NCBI RefSeq assembly: GCF_003945595.2 | Contig: NW_024104293.1 | Coordinates: forward strand, 1-64,000 | Source of the DNA: Pipra filicauda | Lineage: Eukaryota > Chordata > Aves > Passeriformes > Pipridae | Direction of reading: 5' to 3' | Length of the DNA: 64,000 nucleotides | In this document: in pieces, positions 10,609-22,100 of the stretch | Layout of the letters: each line of letters opens with the position of its first letter | Numbering within the stretch: the stretch's first letter is position 1 | Made by a program: the position numbers and the translations under genes | The notes under the pieces: model-generated | What the model was told of the DNA's origin: nothing | Seen by the model: only the letters and a program-made list of their open reading frames with translations | The model's database searches: none

Positions 10609-12394
10609 TTCCTTGCTTACAACACCCTGCCATGATCCCAGCCCAACGGGTGTCCTGGCAATCAGCTCCCAAAGGGCACACACAGGTATCTCCACTGCAG
10701 CTGATGGGAGGGGTCAGCATTACAGGAGGGTTCATTTTCCTTCCCTGCATTCCTAATCCCTACTCAGGACATTTTCCAACACTTACTACCATACACACCT
10801 ACCCTTAGAAGGTGTCCAAGGGGCTTCACCGAGGGTCTTCGCAGGTCTGCTCTGTCTGGAGCCCTCAAAGTCCTCAGTGCCTGCCTTAGGAACCTCAAGA
10901 CAACTCACCTGCTGACACAGGAACTTGGTGCTGCTTGGCTGCTGCCTCACTTCCCTTCTTCCTTCTTTCCTCACCTCCCTTGGTTAGTCCCTTTAAATCC
11001 CTTGGCTCAGCTCTGTGCAGTTTCCAGGCTACATCCCACTGCAAAAAGGATTAGCTCTTGTTACATCTCAACACTCAGGTATCATTCCCACTTTTTTCTT
11101 GACACTTGGCCATTAGGCCAGTGTCTCATTATTTAAAGCAGAGTTTGACTCCTCAGTGACAACAACAGCTACAGCCCTGAATCATAACAGGCTGAGACAC
11201 AAACCCGGATGGGAACTCTTAAGGATCCACTTTGTTCTGCTCACCAACCAAAAGGAGCTTTCCTAACTCAGGAATAATAGACCCCAGGTCCTTTTTCTGC
11301 AACTTTACCTGCTATAGATGTGACCCACAAGACCTGGGAAGGCCCTTTCCACTTCACCTGCAGGGGCTGGCAGTGCCACCACTCGACACGGACCCAGGGG
11401 CTGGGCAGGAACGGAGGGGCTGGGGCGTCCAATCCATCGGCCCAGGCGGCACCAGGAGTTCCTGGAGTTCCTCAGGGGAGAGCCTCAAGCCAACAAAGGA
11501 TTATGGAGATCATTTTCAACTTCAATAGGTATATCTCCTGGAATATGGGGACTTTGACAAGGCCTACTGGTGCAACAAGGACACACTCAAGGCTATCTAT
11601 TAAAAGGATCTACTAGCACTCAAGAGCTGTCACTATCCTTCTTGCAGGGGCAACTCAGGAAACTCTCTTTGCCAAGAGCCTCCAGGAGGATTTCCAGCTT
11701 TTGGGGCTCTCTTTTAACCATTTTTCCCATCACTCTAGCTGGGACTATCACCTGCCCTACAGGGGGAACAGCCCACAAAGTCCACTTGCAGGGATGCCAT
11801 TAACTCAAAGTCCCTTGTCAGGGGGGTCACTGCACCCCTTGTCCTTTGTTTGCCCTCCCCAGCAAAGATGCTTCCAACAGTTCTGAGAGATCTGGCAGAC
11901 CCAGAGCTCTCCTCAGGGAATGCTTTAGCTGCTTAAAGGCTGCCCTTGCACCATCTAGCCAAGGCAGCAAATGCTTACAGGCTGTTCTTAAAAGCTGGTA
12001 TAACAGTCTTACCACACATCCAGAGGGAGCAATCCACAGTCCACCCCGTCCTACCATTCCCAGGAAGGCAGTTCATGGGCTGTCTGGGGCTCAGGGAGGA
12101 GTCAGGTGGCTTCTCCTCTTCCTTTCCCCTTTCCAGATTTTCTCCTTCAAAAGCAAAGGTTTCTTGGCTTTCCTTGCTCAAGGAGATGCAGCAAAGGCCA
12201 TCTTTTAAATCCAATACTGGAAACTCCTTGAGATTGTCATTCAAGGTGGTTCTCTCAGGTCCTGCACTCATCAATCATCTTGGCCATTGCTTTTCTTGGC
12301 AGGTTCTTGCATTCACGTCCTACAAGCAAACCAGGATGAGCCAATTTAGCTGTTACTGCAACCAATCCAAGCTGGAATTCTGATTTTAAAGGAT
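10609..12394 (-). pseudogene. Decayed pol interior of class I ERV
   Basis: Three collinear blocks on the minus strand correspond to RT fingers/palm, RT thumb/connection and the integrase C-terminus, in that order from high to low coordinate. Large deletions and stops separate them. The frame at 12,255-12,554 runs from the segment shared with the inverted copy into unique internal sequence, so that shared segment is element coding sequence. Bases 10,609 to about 11,250 should hold env but show nothing I can name. Confidence 0.6.
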
Positions 12395-13233
12395 ACTGGG
12401 TTTGCCTTACCCATATAGATCCCACATCAGGGGTAATACCTACAGGTTCTGCCCTCTTCCACCCTCCTGCAAGTCCACTGGCCCACACCACAGGAACAAC
12501 TGCAGCTGCCACTTCAGTCGGGACCTTGCTGCTGACAGGAGTTATTCCCTGCACAACAAGAGCTGCTGCTTTGACACATTTAGTTCCAGCAATTACAGTT
12601 TCAACATCCCCAGTTTTTCATTTCATTTCTGCCTCAACTTTTCCACTCAATCTCTTCCTAGCACAGGTTTGGGTGAGTTTGGCAAAGAGACCAACTGAAG
12701 AATTCCCCAATGTTTTCCCAGTTTAACCCCTGTCACACCAATCACCTTAACACTGCCAGTCCTTAATTCTCCTTCTCTTGTGTTAAGGACTGAGGAAGTT
12801 GGACCTGTGTCTGACCAGGACATGTGCAAACCAAATGCTGGGGACTGGAACACACACCTGGCACTCCTGCAGCTCTTACCATTGCATTCAAGAGAAAACA
12901 GCCAATTGCACCATCACTGCTCGTTTCTTAATCCCAATCCCACACTTCCTTTGCAGTTGGAGCACCACTTTTAGAACCCAATTACAGCCCATTAGAGAGC
13001 TCCATGTCTAGCATGGACAGCTACACCTGGGATACTCTCAGCAATGCCTGAATCCATGGCAGGGACCTTGCTTTGAACTCCCCAGGGCCGGGCACCCTGA
13101 GGATCTCCCCGAATAATCCTTTTGGTGTGCGCTGGAGTCCTCGGGGTGCCCCAACCCGGGGGGCACCAACAGCACTGTCCCTCCAGGGGGCCCAATTTGG
13201 TCCCAAGGCTTCAATGGACAGCCCAAAAGGCAT
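12395..13233 (-). mobile_element. Right terminal repeat, inner part, and adjoining internal sequence of class I ERV
   Basis: Bases 12,395-12,715 are the internal segment found inverted at 9,560-9,890; from 12,721 the terminal repeat begins and matches 9,906 onward. The repeat is interrupted at 13,233/13,234 by a CR1 insertion and resumes at about 13,820. Confidence 0.65.
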
Positions 13234-13822
13234 ATCAAAAATAGCGTGGCCAGCAGGAGCAGGGAAGTGATCCTTCCCCTGTACTCTGCGTTGGTGAGGC
13301 CACACCTTGAGTATTGTGTTCAGTTCTGGGCCCCTCAGTTCAGAAAGGATATTGAGGTGCTGGAGCGGGTCCAGAGAAGAGCAACAAGGCTGGTGAAGGG
13401 ACTGGAGCATAAGTCCTATGGGGAGAGGCTGAGGGAGCTGGGGTTGTTTAGCCTGGAGAAGAGAGGCTCAGAGGTGACCTCATCACCGTCTATAACTACC
13501 TGAAGGGAAGTTCTAGCCAGGTGGGGGTTGGTCTCTTCTCTCAGGCACTCAGCAATAGAACAAGGGGGCACGGGCTTAAGCTCCGCCAGGGGAAATTTAA
13601 GTTGGATATCAGGAGAAAATTCTTTACAGAGAGAGTAATCAGGCATTGGAATGGGCTGCCCAGAGAGGTGGTGGATTCACCATCCCTGGAGATTTTTAAA
13701 CGCAGATTGGACGTGGCACTGAGTGCCATGATCTAGTAAATGGACTGGATTTGGACCAAGGGTTGGACTCGATGATCTCAGAGGTCTTTTCCAACCCAAT
13801 CGATTCTATGATTCTATGATTC
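13234..13822 (+). mobile_element. CR1 LINE, 5'-truncated 3' end
   Basis: A clean CR1 3' segment on the plus strand. Conceptual translation gives the C-terminal RT tail motifs ([13 protein letters not shown], then after a frame change [14 protein letters not shown] and FKRRLDVAL), followed by the typical 3' UTR and a terminal ATTCTATG repeat. It is nested in the ERV terminal repeat; the uninterrupted pre-insertion sequence survives in the paralogous copy near 9,035-9,060. CR1 elements insert by target-primed reverse transcription and usually leave no long target duplication, as here. Confidence 0.92.
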
Positions 13823-14104
13823 AAGAGCCCTTCTTTGGAACCCACCAACGGGGACGGGGAGGAAGCCACAACAAGGCCTCATTTATAAATGCAGGGGGAT
13901 CTTGCCTGTGTCCCAGACTGGTCCGGGGATCTGAGGCCCTTCCCGAGAAAATCTCGGTGCCGGCGTGAAGGGCCAGAGATCCCTTGGAGCCACGGGAGAG
14001 CAGGTACAGAGTCCCTTCTGCAGGGCCAATTTTGCTGCCTGAACTCAGCTCTTTAAAGAAACTTCTAAGACTCAATTGGTGAGGTTTAGAAGCCAGGCAT
14101 TCCT
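13820..14104 (-). repeat. Right terminal repeat of class I ERV, outer part
   Basis: This continues the terminal repeat beyond the CR1 and matches 10,405-10,608, ending at the shared boundary near GCCAGGCATTCCT. Beyond 14,104 the two copies diverge. Confidence 0.65.
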
Positions 14105-15540
14105 ACACACTATGGGATATTTTTAAAGCTTACTAAGTGAAAAAACATCAAGCTTTTATCAGTGACATCTGATCTCAAACAGACAGCTCCTTTCTCCTTC
14201 CAGTACAAAATTATTTTCATGGAATCATTTAATAGGAAGTGCCCAGGAACCCCAGACTGTGCTTTCCAGAACAGAAAATAAAAAGAGGGAAGGAGCTTTG
14301 CACAAGTGTAACATACTCCAGAACACACCTGACTTTAGTTTTACTCTTTATGTTCAAATATAGCAGAAGACAAAAACTCCAGCAGGAGAGCTGGCACATT
14401 ACCCATGGTACCCTGAAAGTCCACCTTAAGAGAGCTGGAGAAAAATCACAGTTGTGCCAGTCCCTTTTGCCTGCAGATGGCTGGGGATCCTCTCCATCCA
14501 CCTCATGCTCTCCCAACAGCAGAAAGGGTGACCTCGGGGACATGGTGGCACTCCACATCCTGCTGAGAGAGCAAGGAAACCTTTAGCAGAAAGGGGAGTT
14601 GGAATCTAAAACTTCCTTTCCTGGGAGCTTTGTGAAGCCTGCAACCCAGAGGGGGAAAATTTGCATCTCCTTTGGTGCAGGTGTCAACAGAGGCCAACAG
14701 AGCTTTCACCTTGTTCAGACAACTGTGCCCCTTTTGGCTCCCTGGCAGCTCCAATGGCACCAGAACCCCCTTCCAGCACACCCACGGCTGTCACACACAG
14801 GCACCCACACACCTTTGCTCCAGCCCACACGTGGCCAACATTTCCTCACCCTGCACATCCCAAGGGCAGTAGTTTTGCTAGAGAGCACAGCAACCCCCCT
14901 GTCCTCACAAACTGCCTCCCTGCAAAAAAAGGAATCATTTCTCCTGGACACTTCGCCCACAGTCAAGGGCTTTTCAAATGTGCTCAGGGTCCCTCCCAGC
15001 TTCTGCCTGTCCTTGCATTTCAAGGCATGGGCATGTTTCAGCAGCAGAACCCAGCTCCTCACGGGCAGTATAAGCCCTGCTCTTACCTGGACAGACTCCC
15101 GGGCTCGGCACAGCTGTGGCTCATGGAGCAGCTTCCCAAGGCCCTTCTCTCTCCCGGCAGGAAGCACAACTCGCCTCCACTCCCCAGCACCAGGGGAAAC
15201 CACGAGCCAGGCTGCAAATTGACACAGAACCAGCAAAAAGCATTAATGCAGCACCAAAAAAAACCAAGCTAAAGCAGTCTTGGCCTCGTAACCCTGCACA
15301 GGGAAAGGGTTTGGAATTCCAAAGCAAAACTCGATCCACCCAGAGAGCACCAGCCCCGCAGTCCTGCCACGGCTCCCCCAGGGTCACCCGGCAGGGAAGG
15401 GGTTTACCCGGCCCCCGCTGCCCAGCACAACGCGCCCCTAAACGCCCCCCGGCTCCCCCGGCCCACAAACCCAGCGGCCAAGGCGCTCTCCCCTCCGCAG
15501 CCCGGGCAGCAGCGGGGCCGCGCCCTCAGCCCTCACACAC
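14105..15540. other. Possible transcribed region downstream of a minus-strand promoter, no protein recognised
   Basis: If the promoter at 15.6 kb is active it would transcribe this interval leftward. Frames of 115 to 207 codons exist on both strands around 14.6-15.7 kb, but none shows a domain. I looked for snoRNA C/D boxes because the snoRNA host GAS5 lies on the same chromosome arm in other vertebrates, and saw no convincing pair. Confidence 0.35.
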
Positions 15541-15544
15541 ACAA

Positions 15545-15670
15545 CCGGCCCCACCCCCCCCGCCGGCCCTTTATACCGCGGGCCGGCAGCGCTGCCCAAT
15601 CAGCGCTCGAGCGCCGCCGCCCAATCCCAGCCCGCCGGTCCCCGCGGCCCCGCCCCGCCCGCTCCGCTGA
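15545..15670 (-). promoter_or_regulatory. Core promoter facing left: GC boxes, two CCAAT boxes, TATA box
   Basis: Read on the minus strand there is GC-box sequence (GGGGCGGGGC, about 15,645-15,660), then two inverted CCAAT boxes (ATTGGG at about 15,623 and 15,598), then TATAAAGG at about 15,570-15,577, in a CpG-rich setting. Order and spacing are those of a strong RNA polymerase II core promoter, giving a start near 15,545. The transcript is unknown. Confidence 0.6.
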
Positions 15671-15679
15671 GGGAGATCG

Positions 15680-16140
15680 GGAACTGGGGACAGGAACCTG
15701 CTGCTGGGGGAGACACCCTGGACATGGAATTGCACACGGGCACCTGAAGCCCAGGCAATTTGCTTGCCTTGGCAAGGCCCTGCGTTGCTCCCAGGCACAG
15801 GAAATCTCTGTTTCCCTGCCCAGCCCTGGAGACAGGTGGCCCCTAAAATCCCCGGCAATCAGGAAGCCCAGGCTGCAGGAGCTGGCAGGACCCAGTGGCC
15901 GTGTGTGCCGTGGGACACCGTGTCCTGCAGCCCCACGGACCTGCACAGCAGGGACAGGTCCTGGCAGCGTTTCAGTGCCGAGGCCAAAGCTGGGGCTCAG
16001 GGACAGCTGGGGCACATGGCAGCTCTGGGAATCTCTGCCATGGATGGCTGGGCATTCCAGGACTGCCTGCTGGGCAAAGGAGCTTCTCTGCAGACTGTGG
16101 AACCAACAGGTCTCATGGACTGTAAGAAGCCAGAACTGCT
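15680..16140. other. Intergenic, no gene recognised
   Basis: Upstream side of the leftward promoter. GC-rich, with frames open on both strands but no domain or splice evidence. Confidence 0.4.
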
Positions 16141-16350
16141 GCAGGACTGTAGAGGAATCTGGGTCAGAAGAGACAGTTCAAGGTCTCTCAGTCTGACCTC
16201 CTGCTCAGGCCACAGTCACCAATGGGATCGGACCGGGCTGCTCAGGGAGGGATCCAGTCATGTTTTGAAACATTCCACGGATGGGGATACAACAACCTCC
16301 CCAGGCAACCCATTCCATGAGCGACTGCCCTGACAAAATACCTCCCCCTC
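16141..16350 (-). mobile_element. Degraded CR1 fragment
   Basis: Contains the reverse complement of CR1 3' sequence, recognisable by GGATGGGGATACAACAACCT and GGCAACCCATTCCA. It is old and lacks the terminal repeat. Confidence 0.65.
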
Positions 16351-17905
16351 CTATGCGGTTGGAAGCAACAGCTGGGCTGGCAGGAGCAGAACCTCCCTGC
16401 TGGGCCATTCCCCAGCAGCCCAAATGCCCTGTCCAGGGCTTGGTGCGGAGGCCTGGGTGGCTCGTTCCTCCAGCTGGGCATTTTAGGAGCTGCCCTTGCC
16501 CCGTCCCTGCCAAGTCCCTCTGGCAGTGGTGCAGCTCCTCAGCTGGAGTGCCTCTGAGGGACCCCCGGCCACGTTTCCCAGCAGCTGAAGGAAGGGAGGG
16601 TCACCCCCCAAGCTGGGCTGCCTTTCTCTCGCTGCCTTTTCCCCACCTTTACACTGCAGTGACAAGAGCTGCACTTTCCCAGGGAACGGGGCAGGGACAG
16701 GGGAGAGCAGCAGGCAGGAACCCCCTTCTTTTCTGCAGGCCAATGACTAACTGTGTGTGAAGGGACAGCGACTCTGGTACCAACTCCACCTCCCACTTCT
16801 TGTCACAAATCGATCTGAGGCACTTGTCAGGTCAATACCTGCCCTTTTCAGGAGCACCAGGCTTGTGTTCAGTGTCCTCATTGTAGCCCACGAATCCCTC
16901 TAGGTGTTAAATCAGCCTCTCTGTCCTGATTCTTCTAATGAAGAATTAGCGTTTAATGAGAGATACAAATTATCCTGAGAGCGTCTATGTTACAAGCTCA
17001 GTTTGGCAGTGTTGCTATCCTGGAAAGTGTGGGACAGGGACTGTCAATTCTCCTTATGCTGCTCTTAAACACCATCCCTACATTGCCAGGAGAACTCTGG
17101 AGGGAGAGACAGAGAGTTTAAAACATGAAACCTTGGCATCGCAATTGTTATTTCTAAGGATGTGTTTCTATCTGATACAGTTGTTGGGGCGATTACTCTG
17201 GAGAGTGTTTTGTACCTCAGGCAGTAAGTCTGATGTATCAGCCTCTTCGTGAGCAGGAAGCAGCACGTTCCCCAAAGGAATGTTCTGTCAGACTCTGTCA
17301 AACACAGCACGGAGGTGAGCAGGAGTGGTGCTTGTGCACAGCTGAAGTGAAGCTCCCTTGGATTCGGACTGCTCTGGGAGATCTTTGTTGAGATGGGTAT
17401 TTCTGCACAGCTTCTTGTGCCATGTTGAATTTAGAGATGAGCTGATAAAGGCAGTGACACTGTTCTGTCATCACTGAGCTTTTGAGGATTTCAAACCCCT
17501 TACTTAAGTCCAGGGGCTCGTTGCCGGGGGTCCGTGCTCGGGGGTTTGTTCCCGGGGCTCGTTCCCGGGTCCCGCCCGTGCCCGATGCGGGTCCTGGCCA
17601 GTGCCGCCTCTCGCCCGGCAGGCGGAGTGGGGGCCCTGCGGCGGGAGGACCGAGGTGGGATTGGGGCTGGGATCGGGACCGCTGCGGCCATAGCGGGGCT
17701 GGGACCCCCCCAGGGAACGGGACACGGTCCCGCTCGGCCCGGGGGAGCCGGGGCTGTGCCGCGGCACGGGAGAGCGGTGACCCCGGTGGGCACGGCCGGG
17801 ACTGCAGCCCCGGGGCGCGACCCAAAAGCGGGGGATGGACCCCAAACCACGGCTGGGATGAGAGAGTGTGTCGTGGGTGGCCATAACCACTTGTCCCTCC
17901 CGCAG
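16351..17905. other. Intergenic; CpG-rich tract at 17.5-17.85 kb
   Basis: No gene recognised. The CpG-rich stretch at about 17,515-17,850 precedes the GC exon fragments but does not encode the missing start of that gene. Confidence 0.4.
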
Positions 17906-18194
17906 TCCTCGGCCCTGTCGCTCAAGTCCTGCAGTGCGGACTCGCCGTTCCCGGTAGCTGGAGAGGGCTCCCATCCCCGGGCAGCCCCAACGCCCCTAAA
18001 TCCCGCAGCTCCTGCTCCCGATCCCGGGGTGCCGGCTCTCCTCATCCCGCCCCTGCCGCAGGTATCTGTACGAGTACGCCAGCAGCTACAGCCAGGCGCC
18101 CCTGCCTGTGCTCCTGGGCTCCACCAGGACCTTCCTCTCCATGGTCTCCACCTGCTGCATCTCCCCTGCACCCACCGCCTGCTTCCTGAAGGAG
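17906..18194 (+). pseudogene. GC: Vitamin D-binding protein (GC) gene fragment: part of exon 3 and complete exon 5
   Basis: GC is the secreted albumin-family carrier of vitamin D sterols and actin. Bases 17,906-17,953 encode SSALSLKSCSADSPFP and end in a GT donor, matching the C-terminal half of GC exon 3. Bases 18,062-18,194 form a 133-bp block with acceptor GCAG and donor GAG|GTGACA, encoding a peptide with YEYASSY, QAPLPVLLGS, STCC and CFLKE. That is the third-helix region of GC domain I and has the 133-bp exon length typical of the albumin family. The Cys-Cys pair is kept. The exon between them (usually about 212 bp) is missing, since only 108 bp separate the blocks, and no other GC exon is visible. 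Retained intron boundaries point to duplication of genomic DNA, not retroposition. ERV-A lies 98 bp downstream. Confidence 0.75.
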
Positions 18195-18292
18195 GTGACA
18201 CCCCTGGCACCAGTGGGCTCATCTCCATGCTGCTCCTTGGCAATCCAGGCGAACCAATGACGCCTGCTTCCAAATTTCCAGCCACTCCCCTA

Positions 18293-18491
18293 TGAGGTGT
18301 TGTTCAAGGCACGAACCCCACTCAGACATGAACAAGTGCCGGAGCAGAATTACTGTTTATTCAAACTGCCTAGGTTTAAATACCACGCCTGAACATGTCC
18401 CATGACCTTCTAACCAATGACAATCAAGTATTGTCTGAGAACCTGGGAGACCACAACTCCCATGGTTCCTTGTTACATTCTTCCTGCCACA
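18293..18491 (-). repeat. ERV-A 3' LTR
   Basis: A 199-bp repeat that recurs at 23,549-23,747 with two visible differences. On the minus strand it starts TGTGGCAGGAAG and ends ACACCTCA. On that strand AAATAAACAG (inside the LTR) can serve as poly(A) signal. It is preceded by a purine-rich tract, AATAAAAAGAGGGGGGAGA, the expected polypurine tract at about 18,492-18,512. Confidence 0.9.
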
Positions 18492-18511
18492 TCTCCCCCC
18501 TCTTTTTATTA

Positions 18512-19198
18512 ACAAGTTGAGAAACAATACATTTTTAACATTCTTATTATAACCAATCTTATTTCAACTAAGTATAAAAAACAGGGCCTATCATCACAAG
18601 GCCTTTATTGAACTGTTTACAACTTTATTGGTTCGTGCAATATTCAAACAATCTCAAATTACCCAGGGTTTGTAGGTGTGGATAACCTTTTATCTGAGGG
18701 TGACTTTGTGTAATGGCTTCATCTTTATTTAAAAGGGAAATGTTTTGGGTTGTAGATGTTGTGTTTGAGGTGGTGTTGTTTGAAGTAGTGCTTAAGAAGT
18801 CTTGCTATAAAGTGTACTTACGTTCACACACACATACATGCGTCCTCTCAACTTTCTCATTCATACTCTGGTGGCCACCGTTTTATTCACTCCTTACAAA
18901 TGCATTCTTAAACCCTTTATTGTGTTCGACTCATGGAGTTTTGGTTTTGTATTGGTTACTGTTTATGTGTTTCTTTTGGCTCTGTATTGGTTACTGTTTA
19001 TATGTTTCTTTTGGTTCTGTATTGGTTACTGTTTATATGTTTCTTTTGGTTCTGTTGTATCATTTATTGCTTCTTTGTGATTATCCCTGTTTTAAAGAAA
19101 TGTTAATGTAGATTTACACACATAGGGAACAGACCCATATCTCTTTCCCCCCTTTTTTTTTCTTTTTCCCCACTGTGTGATGTGTTTACTCTTGTTGG
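18512..19198. other. ERV-A internal AT-rich region between pol and 3' LTR
   Basis: About 690 bp with no env-like coding on the minus strand. It contains a triplicated stretch of about 42-48 bp at 18,945-19,060 (GTATTGGTTACTGTTTAT words) and a T/C-rich tract before the polypurine tract. Plus-strand frames here are chance. Confidence 0.6.
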
Positions 19199-22100
19199 TC
19201 ATGTTTCTTCTAATCCAAATCCTTCACTTATTTCTTCTGGTGGTTGTTCCTGTTGTGGTGGAGGGCTAATATAAGGCCTGACACATCTAGAAGGGACCCA
19301 TTGCAATTTGGTACCCTTGGATACACAGGCATATCCCCTTCCCCATGTTATGAGATCTACTGGTCCTGACCATTGCCCAGATATTAGATCTTTGATCATA
19401 ACTGGTGGTTTGGAAGATGAAAGTATTTGAGTTTTATGTTGGCGTTCATACCTGCTATGGTCTGTATCATCACAGTTTAAGAAATTTAGAACATATGACG
19501 CTTTCCATAAGCGTTCCTGGGGGCTATATACCGACTCCCCTCTTTTTTGTCTTTGAAGCATTTCTTTTAGTGTACGGTGAGCTCTTTCTACAATCACTTG
19601 TCCTGTGGGTGAATGCGGTATACCTATGGAATGGAGTACCCCCCAGTCTGTGAGAAATGTTTTGATTTTTTCAGAACAATAAGCAGGGCCATTGTCGGTT
19701 TTTATGGTTTTTGGAATTCCTAGGATTGTGAAACAACTGAGCCAGTGTCTGATAACGTCTTTGGCTTTTTCTCCCGTGTGTGCTGTTGCATTAATGTATC
19801 TGGAATGCGTGTCTACTGTAACATGGACATATTTTAGTTTACTGAATTCAGCTATATGTGTAACATCTGTCTGCCAGATTTCATTGGCTGTTATGCCCCT
19901 GGGATTAACCCCTTCCTTAGCTGGCACTGGGGTAATTTGCTGGCAGTCAGAGCATGACATAAATATGTCTCTGGCCTGGTTTATTGTAATTTGGAATTGT
20001 CTCTTTAATGAACATGCATTTTGGTGGAAGAACTGGTGTGAGAGTTTAGCCTGTTCCAGAATTTTGGGAACTGTAGTTACCATAGCAGTTGCATTAGCTT
20101 TTTGATTGCCCTCTGCTATGGGTCCTGGAAGTTCTGTGTGTGACCGAGTGTGCATTATGTAAAAATCAAATTTTCTGTGGTTGATAAGAAACCATATGGT
20201 ACGAATTTCTGTGAATAAGTGAGGATTAGTGACATCTCGAAGGAAGGAGGCTTCGAGACGTGAGACCAACCCTGCTGCATAGTGAGAATCTGTGACAACA
20301 TTCATAGGTTGATCATGGAACAATTCAAATGCCATGCGGATAGCTGCTAGTTCTAAAACCTGTACAGAACCTTGGTCCAAGGTTTGTACCTTATTGTCCC
20401 ATTGTCCTGTGGCAGGGTTCTTCCATGTCATGGCGGCTTTTTTTGATCGTCCAGACGCGTCAGTGAAGACTGTGATTCCATTTACTGGTCGTAGTTTGCA
20501 GCGACGCGTGGCCATCAGGGGTAGATTTCCTATTTCCATCCAGAGTTTATGTTTTGGGAAGTGAATGGAAATATTACCATGGAAGTCCGCTAATGCAGTC
20601 TGAAACCCAACGTCCTCTGCAAGAAGCCAGTCTAAGTTGTCTTTTGTGGCTGGAATGTAGATCGTCTCAGGATCCCTTCCATCCATCTCCTGCAGACGTC
20701 CTCTACCCTTCATGATGAGCTTAGCAAGCATGTCATTAATGGTCCAAACAGTCTTAGGTGGAGAGTGGGGAAGAAATAACCATTCTAGAATTCTCAAAGG
20801 GTCGGATTCTGCCTGATCCCATTGGAAAAGGACAGCAAAAGGTTGGAACTTGCTGGATATGATGGTGAGGCGAATGTGCAGGTCAGGGTGTCGTCGTCTG
20901 CTTTGCCTGTTTTCGACGGCTTGGGAGCATACTTCCAGAGCTTGTTTTGCTTCTGGGGTTAGGGATCGAATAGATGTGAGAGTTGGGTCACCTTTAAGTA
21001 GCTCGAAGAGGGGGTGCAGTTCCTCTGTTGTGATCCCCAAGACAGGCCTCAGCCAGTTAATGGCTCCTAAAAGCTGTTGCAAATCATTCAGGGTCACAGT
21101 GTCCGTTACTTTGAAAGTCAGTGGTTGTGGCATGATTTCCTGTTGAGTGATCCTCCATCCGAGGTAGGTCCAAGGTTGGGTGCGTTGAATTTTTTCTGGG
21201 GCAAGCTGCAGACCTGCTTTTTGGATGGCGTCAGTTAAGGCAGTCAAGGTGGATTGTAGTTCGGTCCCGTGTTTTGCTGCTATCAGGATGTCATCTGTAT
21301 AATGATAGATGATGGCTGAAGGGTGGAGTTTTTGAACAGGGTGTATGATGTTGGCTACCACTGTTTGACAAATCATCGGGCTGTTTTTCATGCCCTGAGG
21401 CAGTACTGTCCAGTGGTATCTTTGCATGTTTGTATTTTGAGTGGATTTAGAGGTGTGTATTGTTGTATGTTGCAACTTTGTGGAGCATCTTTGGGCTTGT
21501 GTTGTATGAGAGTTTTGTTTGTTTTGCTTTCTCAAGGCTCTTGCTGTGACTGTGTATAAGGAGTTATGTGTTTCTGCAGTTGAAATTGTAACTGGTTGTT
21601 TGTTTACTACTTGTTTAAGTTTGGCTTTCCATGTTGTGTATGGCATATTGTCTAACAGCATTTTAAAATAGTGAGAAGTAAATACTTGATTTGGGGCCCC
21701 TCTTATTATTATTCTTACCCCCTGTAACACAAAAGAACTTTTTATAATAGCAGATAATCTGTCAATTAGTAAAGTTGTCCTTCTGTGACTTAGAAAATTA
21801 AACATGGTAGTTGATAGCTGTATGTCTGCTGTGCTTTGCAATGCTACCTCTAGGTTGTTGGTTCTGTCAGGAGGTGGATGGTGTTGTCCCAGCTGAAATT
21901 CTCGCAGTACAAAACCAACAGCTGTCATCGCCAGCAACGCAGTCAGTACACGTGCTGTCCACTTCAACGTCGGTAGCTTTGACTTTGCTGATGGTCTGGG
22001 CTTGGGTAGGCAGATGTTCTGTGTGCTTTCCCAGTCTGCATCTTCTTCCTCGAGCTGAAGTAGTAGCTGTAGCCATGTTTGCTGTTCTTCCTCTTTTGCA

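Larger units (their letters stand above)
9905..14104 (-). mobile_element. Class I (gammaretrovirus-like) ERV remnant with nested CR1
   Basis: A minus-strand proviral relic bounded by two copies of one terminal repeat (right 12,721-14,104, left 9,905-10,608). Internal pol fragments show its class. An RT finger/palm piece with VLDLKDGLCCISL, matching the gammaretroviral VLDLKDAFFxIPL-type motif, lies at about 12,179-12,217. A thumb/connection piece with AAFKQLKHSL and LGLPDLSE lies at about 11,881-11,952. An integrase C-terminal GPY/F-like piece (WKGPSQVLWV) lies at about 11,310-11,350. The RT catalytic YxDD segment and most RNase H and integrase sequence are missing, and frames are broken. Env could not be recognised. 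It is inactive. Confidence 0.7.

Noticed and set aside
14105..15540. GAS5-type snoRNA host gene
   Set aside because: No convincing C box/D box pairs downstream of the promoter.
18713..19111. Plus-strand 132-codon hydrophobic frame as a membrane protein
   Set aside because: It lies inside ERV-A antisense to pol, in a T-rich triplicated stretch; hydrophobicity comes from base composition.
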